NCBI GenBank assembly: GCA_964609495.1
Contig: CAZSTA010000178.1
Coordinates: 1 to 7,752 of the forward strand
Direction: 5' to 3'
Source of the DNA: CAZSTA01 sp964609495 [NCBI: uncultured bacterium]
GTDB taxonomy: Bacteria; CAZSTA01
Length of the DNA: 7,752 nucleotides
Shown here: positions 5,975 to 7,752 of the stretch, one piece after another
How positions within the stretch are numbered: the stretch's first letter is position 1
Layout of the letters: every line of letters begins with the position of its first letter
Notes under the pieces: generated by a model
What the model saw: only the letters and a program-made list of their open reading frames with translations
The model's database searches: none
What the model was told of the DNA's origin: nothing
Program-made: the position numbers and the translations under genes

Positions 5975-6649
5975 CTATTCACCTACTGCTTTGATTAGTT
6001 GCTCCATAACCATCTGCTCAGGAGCCGCCCCTTCAAAGCTGATTGTCTCGTTGATCACCGTCTTAGGCACTCCCCGGACCGCATATCTGTTTGCCAGATA
6101 GGGGAACTCTATGCCCTCGATCATATCCGCGGTCACTAGCTCGCTCTCTACTGCTATCTGATGGGCCAACCTCACCGCGGAAGGACAATAGGGACAAGCC
6201 GGGGTGACAAATACTTGGATATGCACCGGTTTCGCTATCTCACTCAGGGATATCTTCGTCTCCTCGGAGAGGGAGGTTCTCCCTGTAGATACATCTATTA
6301 TATCCTCTATCAAGCCGATGAACTCATATCCCGAAGGCAAACCAAAGAATCTGACCTTTCCCTTCGCCTGTCCCTCTATCAAAATGGCAGGTATCTTATC
6401 CACTCCATATTCATCGGCTTTCTCCTTATCCTCAATAAAATTGTATTTCTCCACTTTGATCTTATCCGAAAGGGAGGCGATCTCAGCTACGATCTGTCCT
6501 GTCTCCTTGCAGTATTTACATTCCACACCTTGGGGGAGAATCAGCTTCGACTCCTTTTGAGTGAAGAAGTGCAAAGTTACCTCGCCTTCCATCTCCTGGG
6601 CGAATTTATCTCTTAAGAGCTGTTGATCTTCAGCGGAAAGTAAGCTCAT
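5975..6649 (-). CDS. Protein disulfide oxidoreductase (PDO), two thioredoxin folds, glutaredoxin-like
   Basis: A 224-aa cytoplasmic dithiol oxidoreductase with tandem thioredoxin-fold units, close in size to the PDOs of hyperthermophiles (about 226 aa). Unit 1 has C44-K-Y-C47 and cis-Pro87 (DKIPAIL); unit 2 has C152-P-Y-C155 and cis-Pro195 (RGVPKTV). The CPYC site in the C-terminal unit and a CxYC site in the N-terminal unit are the PDO pattern. Known PDOs form, reduce or isomerise protein disulfides and can take electrons from thioredoxin reductase, present in this cluster (trxB). There is no signal peptide, so action is inside the cell. The ATG at 6649 has AGGAGGAAA upstream. It is 33 nt after the secreted-protein gene and 12 nt before the mini-gene. 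It could alternatively be the disulfide reductase for small substrates. Confidence 0.92.
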   Translation of the reverse strand: MSLLSAEDQQLLRDKFAQEMEGEVTLHFFTQKESKLILPQGVECKYCKETGQIVAEIASLSDKIKVEKYNFIEDKEKADEYGVDKIPAILIEGQAKGKVRFFGLPSGYEFIGLIEDIIDVSTGRTSLSEETKISLSEIAKPVHIQVFVTPACPYCPSAVRLAHQIAVESELVTADMIEGIEFPYLANRYAVRGVPKTVINETISFEGAAPEQMVMEQLIKAVGE

Positions 6650-6682
6650 TTGTATTTCCTCCTCATCAAATTCTAGGGTGCA

Positions 6683-7093
6683 TTATCTCATAACCCTTGC
6701 TTGGTCGCTGTAGCTATCCACGGTCATATATTCGAAGTCCCCATTTAAGACGACTTCTCCACCGACTATACATTCCCACGAATACTTACCCGGTTTTGCG
6801 TACGTGTCGAAGTCATCTGGGAAGTAGCAAAAACCCCACTCATCGCCAGAGACATGTTTTTCAGCCTTGTATTGCTTCCCATCAGGACCAGTAACTACAA
6901 ACAAAGCCTCGTATGATTCAAGCTCTCCGTATTTATCCCTAACACCCAGTTTCACAGAGACGGACTCTGAGGACTGCCAGGTTACATCGGACACACTCTT
7001 TTGAGCATTAACCACAACGACAAAGACAATTGGAAGTAAAACGAAACACCCCCAAAACAAAATCCATCTCCTTAGCGAAGATCTAACTATCAT
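6683..7093 (-). CDS. Secreted or membrane-anchored protein of unknown function, probable beta-sandwich
   Basis: A 136-aa protein I cannot place in a family. The N-terminus has basic residues (R4, R8, R9), a long hydrophobic core (10-28) and VNA-Q at 28-31, a good signal peptidase I site after Ala30; no lipobox is seen, although Cys16 lies in the core. The remaining ~106 residues alternate in strand-like fashion, with TGPDGKQYKAEKHVSGDEWGF and AKPGKYSWECIVGGEVVLNGDFEY-like segments (the second near 99-122) reminiscent of Ig-like or carbohydrate-contact sandwiches. Mature Cys89 and Cys108 could pair as a disulfide, which is notable beside a PDO gene. The ATG at 7093 has GGAGG nine nt upstream, separated by an A-run. 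It has its own 108-nt leader region with a near-palindrome (7119-7134), so it may be separately controlled. Confidence 0.72.
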   Translation of the reverse strand: MIVRSSLRRWILFWGCFVLLPIVFVVVVNAQKSVSDVTWQSSESVSVKLGVRDKYGELESYEALFVVTGPDGKQYKAEKHVSGDEWGFCYFPDDFDTYAKPGKYSWECIVGGEVVLNGDFEYMTVDSYSDQARVMR

Positions 7094-7118
7094 TTTTTTT
7101 GCCTCCGTGTCGAAATCA

Positions 7119-7134
7119 TAGGCAATATCGCCTA
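7119..7134 (-). promoter_or_regulatory. 16-bp near-palindrome upstream of the secreted-protein gene
   Basis: TAGGCAATATCGCCTA is self-complementary at 14 of 16 positions (arms TAGGC/GCCTA) and lies 26 nt before the start codon. It is the size of a dimeric repressor site. A promoter nearby is unclear: TTGAGT and TATAGA occur just upstream on the minus strand but only 13 bp apart. Confidence 0.35.
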
Positions 7135-7201
7135 ACTCACCTCTATACGAAATATATATAACTCAAGTGGCACATAAAAGTTTTTGCCCGAATAATGCTT
7201 A

Positions 7202-7513
7202 CTATTTCTCTATCTTTATAATAACATCCTTGGGCAAAGCCAATCCCGCTGTCACCTCGATGGCTTTGATTATGGCGCTAGGAACAGGACAGGCGGCGTG
7301 GGGAATACATTCGGCGGCTCTCTGGTAGGTCTGAGTCCTCAGAATAGAGCCGATCTCCTGAATCGCCTCAACCCTCTTCAACTCTTCAGCTAATTTTTGG
7401 ATATAAGAACAGGTACTCATTATCTTCAACTCGATATTCATCATATCAGATGAATTTCCCTCGATCGTTGTCTTATGTCCACATATCCCTGCCTCTACTA
7501 GAACTTTAGCCAT
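7202..7513 (-). CDS. Cys-rich DUF6951-like small protein
   Basis: A 103-aa cytoplasmic protein matching, from memory, the DUF6951 pattern: N-terminal VEAGICGHKTTIE (6-18), a middle SDMMNIELKIMSTCSYIQKL, and the C-terminal CIPHAACPVPSAIIKAIEV (69-87) with LALPKDVIIKIEK to the end. Cys11, Cys35, Cys69 and Cys75 with His13 and His72 are good candidates for a metal, Fe-S or thiol site. The family has no established function that I know. The ATG at 7513 follows AGGAGGAGAT directly. It is the first gene after a consensus promoter (7561-7589), with a leader of about 40 nt containing an AT repeat and a G-rich tract. The next gene starts 108 nt later, so read-through into the redox block is possible but not certain. 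Confidence 0.82.
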   Translation of the reverse strand: MAKVLVEAGICGHKTTIEGNSSDMMNIELKIMSTCSYIQKLAEELKRVEAIQEIGSILRTQTYQRAAECIPHAACPVPSAIIKAIEVTAGLALPKDVIIKIEK

Positions 7514-7525
7514 ATCTCCTCCTCA

Positions 7526-7540
7526 ATATATATATATATA
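7526..7540. repeat. (AT)7 dinucleotide tract in the leader of the DUF6951-like gene
   Basis: Fifteen bases of alternating A and T lie between the ribosome site and the G-rich tract, inside the expected 5' leader. Such tracts can change length by slippage and would then alter leader length, not the reading frame. No sequence evidence of variation is available here. Confidence 0.7.
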
Positions 7541-7554
7541 CCCCTACCCCCTAT
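7538..7554 (-). promoter_or_regulatory. G-rich candidate operator at the transcription start
   Basis: On the minus strand ATA-GGGGG-TA-GGGG-TAT begins at the expected +1 of the promoter at 7561-7589. CsoR/RcnR-family repressors are known to bind G/C tracts flanked by AT-rich inverted ends, and a member of that family is encoded at 3722-3991. The central G-tract is not itself palindromic, so this is a weak candidate. Confidence 0.3.
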
Positions 7555-7560
7555 GTCCAC

Positions 7561-7589
7561 ATTATACCAAAGTTTTGGAATTTTGTCAA
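7561..7589 (-). promoter_or_regulatory. Perfect-consensus sigma70 promoter for the DUF6951-led block
   Basis: On the minus strand TTGACA (7589-7584) and TATAAT (7566-7561) are separated by exactly 17 bp, matching the housekeeping consensus at every hexamer position. Expected start is near 7554-7556. An A/T-rich stretch including seven T (plus strand 7593-7599) lies just upstream of the -35. Confidence 0.92.
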
Positions 7590-7624
7590 GGGTTTTTTTG
7601 AGGCGATGCATATAAAATCTGGGA

Positions 7625-7676
7625 TCTGAGATCTAATTTACTCTGTATTACACTCTCCTCCTATCCCCCTCCCGTC
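7625..7676 (-). repeat. Right copy of the diverged inverted repeat
   Basis: Read on the minus strand from 7676: GACGGGAGGGG (7676-7666), then GAGTAAA, then GATCTCAG (7632-7625), in the same order as on the plus strand at 1-59. It lies upstream of the consensus promoter. In addition, GAGTTAAAGAC at 34-44 recurs as a direct copy at 7728-7738. No open reading frame with support occurs in 7590-7752. Confidence 0.3.
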
Positions 7677-7752
7677 TTGGTTTTTGAACTTATAATCGGA
7701 GTATCATATTCTTAGTTCTTCGTTAGGGAGTTAAAGACTAATTCCCCCTCAC

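Noticed and set aside
6161-6616. 151-codon plus-strand reading frame
   Set aside because: It is antisense to the clear PDO gene, has no ribosome site or recognisable motif, and its composition is a shadow of the coding strand.
7145-7170. Possible promoter before the secreted-protein gene (TTGAGT and TATAGA)
   Set aside because: The spacing is 13 bp, too short for sigma70; the sequence is just AT-rich.
7498-7616. Minus-strand frame of about 37 codons across the consensus promoter (start ATG near 7613)
   Set aside because: It overlaps the promoter and the start of the DUF6951-like gene in another frame and has no ribosome site; promoter is the better explanation.
1-7752. CRISPR array, tRNA/rRNA gene, transposase or phage gene
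   Set aside because: No regular direct repeats with spacers, no tRNA-like cloverleaf and no mobile-element protein were seen on either strand.

Overview
This window looks bacterial: it has an rsmG (16S rRNA G527 methyltransferase) gene, strong Shine-Dalgarno sites (AGGAGG-like), two sigma70-type promoters and an intrinsic terminator. The content suggests an anaerobe or microaerophile with heavy thiol/disulfide chemistry: a two-domain protein disulfide oxidoreductase (PDO, best known from thermophiles), a thioredoxin/thioredoxin reductase pair, a CoA-disulfide-reductase-type flavoprotein, a stand-alone Old Yellow Enzyme domain and a Cys-rich DUF6951-like protein. Frequent AGG/AGA/ATA codons and the PDO are compatible with a thermophilic lineage. 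I cannot name the phylum from sequence alone.

All eleven larger genes and one newly read 24-codon gene lie on the minus strand, so transcription runs from high to low coordinates. Block 1 (7752 down to 3666): a consensus promoter (TTGACA, 17 bp, TATAAT; 7561-7589) and a short leader with a G-rich tract at the expected +1 and an (AT)n tract precede a DUF6951-like gene (7202-7513). Then come a secreted protein of unknown function (6683-7093), PDO (5975-6649), a 24-aa membrane peptide ending in GCGGT (5888-5962), a DUF456 membrane protein (5348-5830), trxA (4974-5306), trxB (4010-4960) and a CsoR/CstR-family repressor (3722-3991). Directly after the repressor is a perfect 34-bp palindrome with a U-tract, a clear terminator. 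Block 2 (3660 down to 68): a second promoter (TTGCCA, 17 bp, TATACT with extended -10; 3612-3640) drives a 62-aa helical protein (3306-3494), a CoADR-type reductase with a TTG start (1947-3299), an OYE-family enzyme (797-1870) and rsmG (68-775).

The working picture is a low-molecular-weight-thiol and protein-thiol redox locus. TrxB would reduce TrxA and probably PDO. The CoADR-type enzyme would reduce CoA disulfide or persulfide. The regulator keeps the two Cys of the family, but Tyr replaces the copper-binding His, which points to persulfide or thiol sensing rather than copper. Notable details are the GCGG-tailed mini-protein (followed by a hairpin after its UGA), an OYE whose Fe-S-type Cys set has one Cys replaced by Glu, a thioredoxin with a CMPC active site, and a diverged inverted repeat at the two window ends. 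The two intergenic stretches over 150 bp (3540-3721 and 7514-7752) hold the regulatory sites listed; no stretch exceeds 300 bp without a gene.
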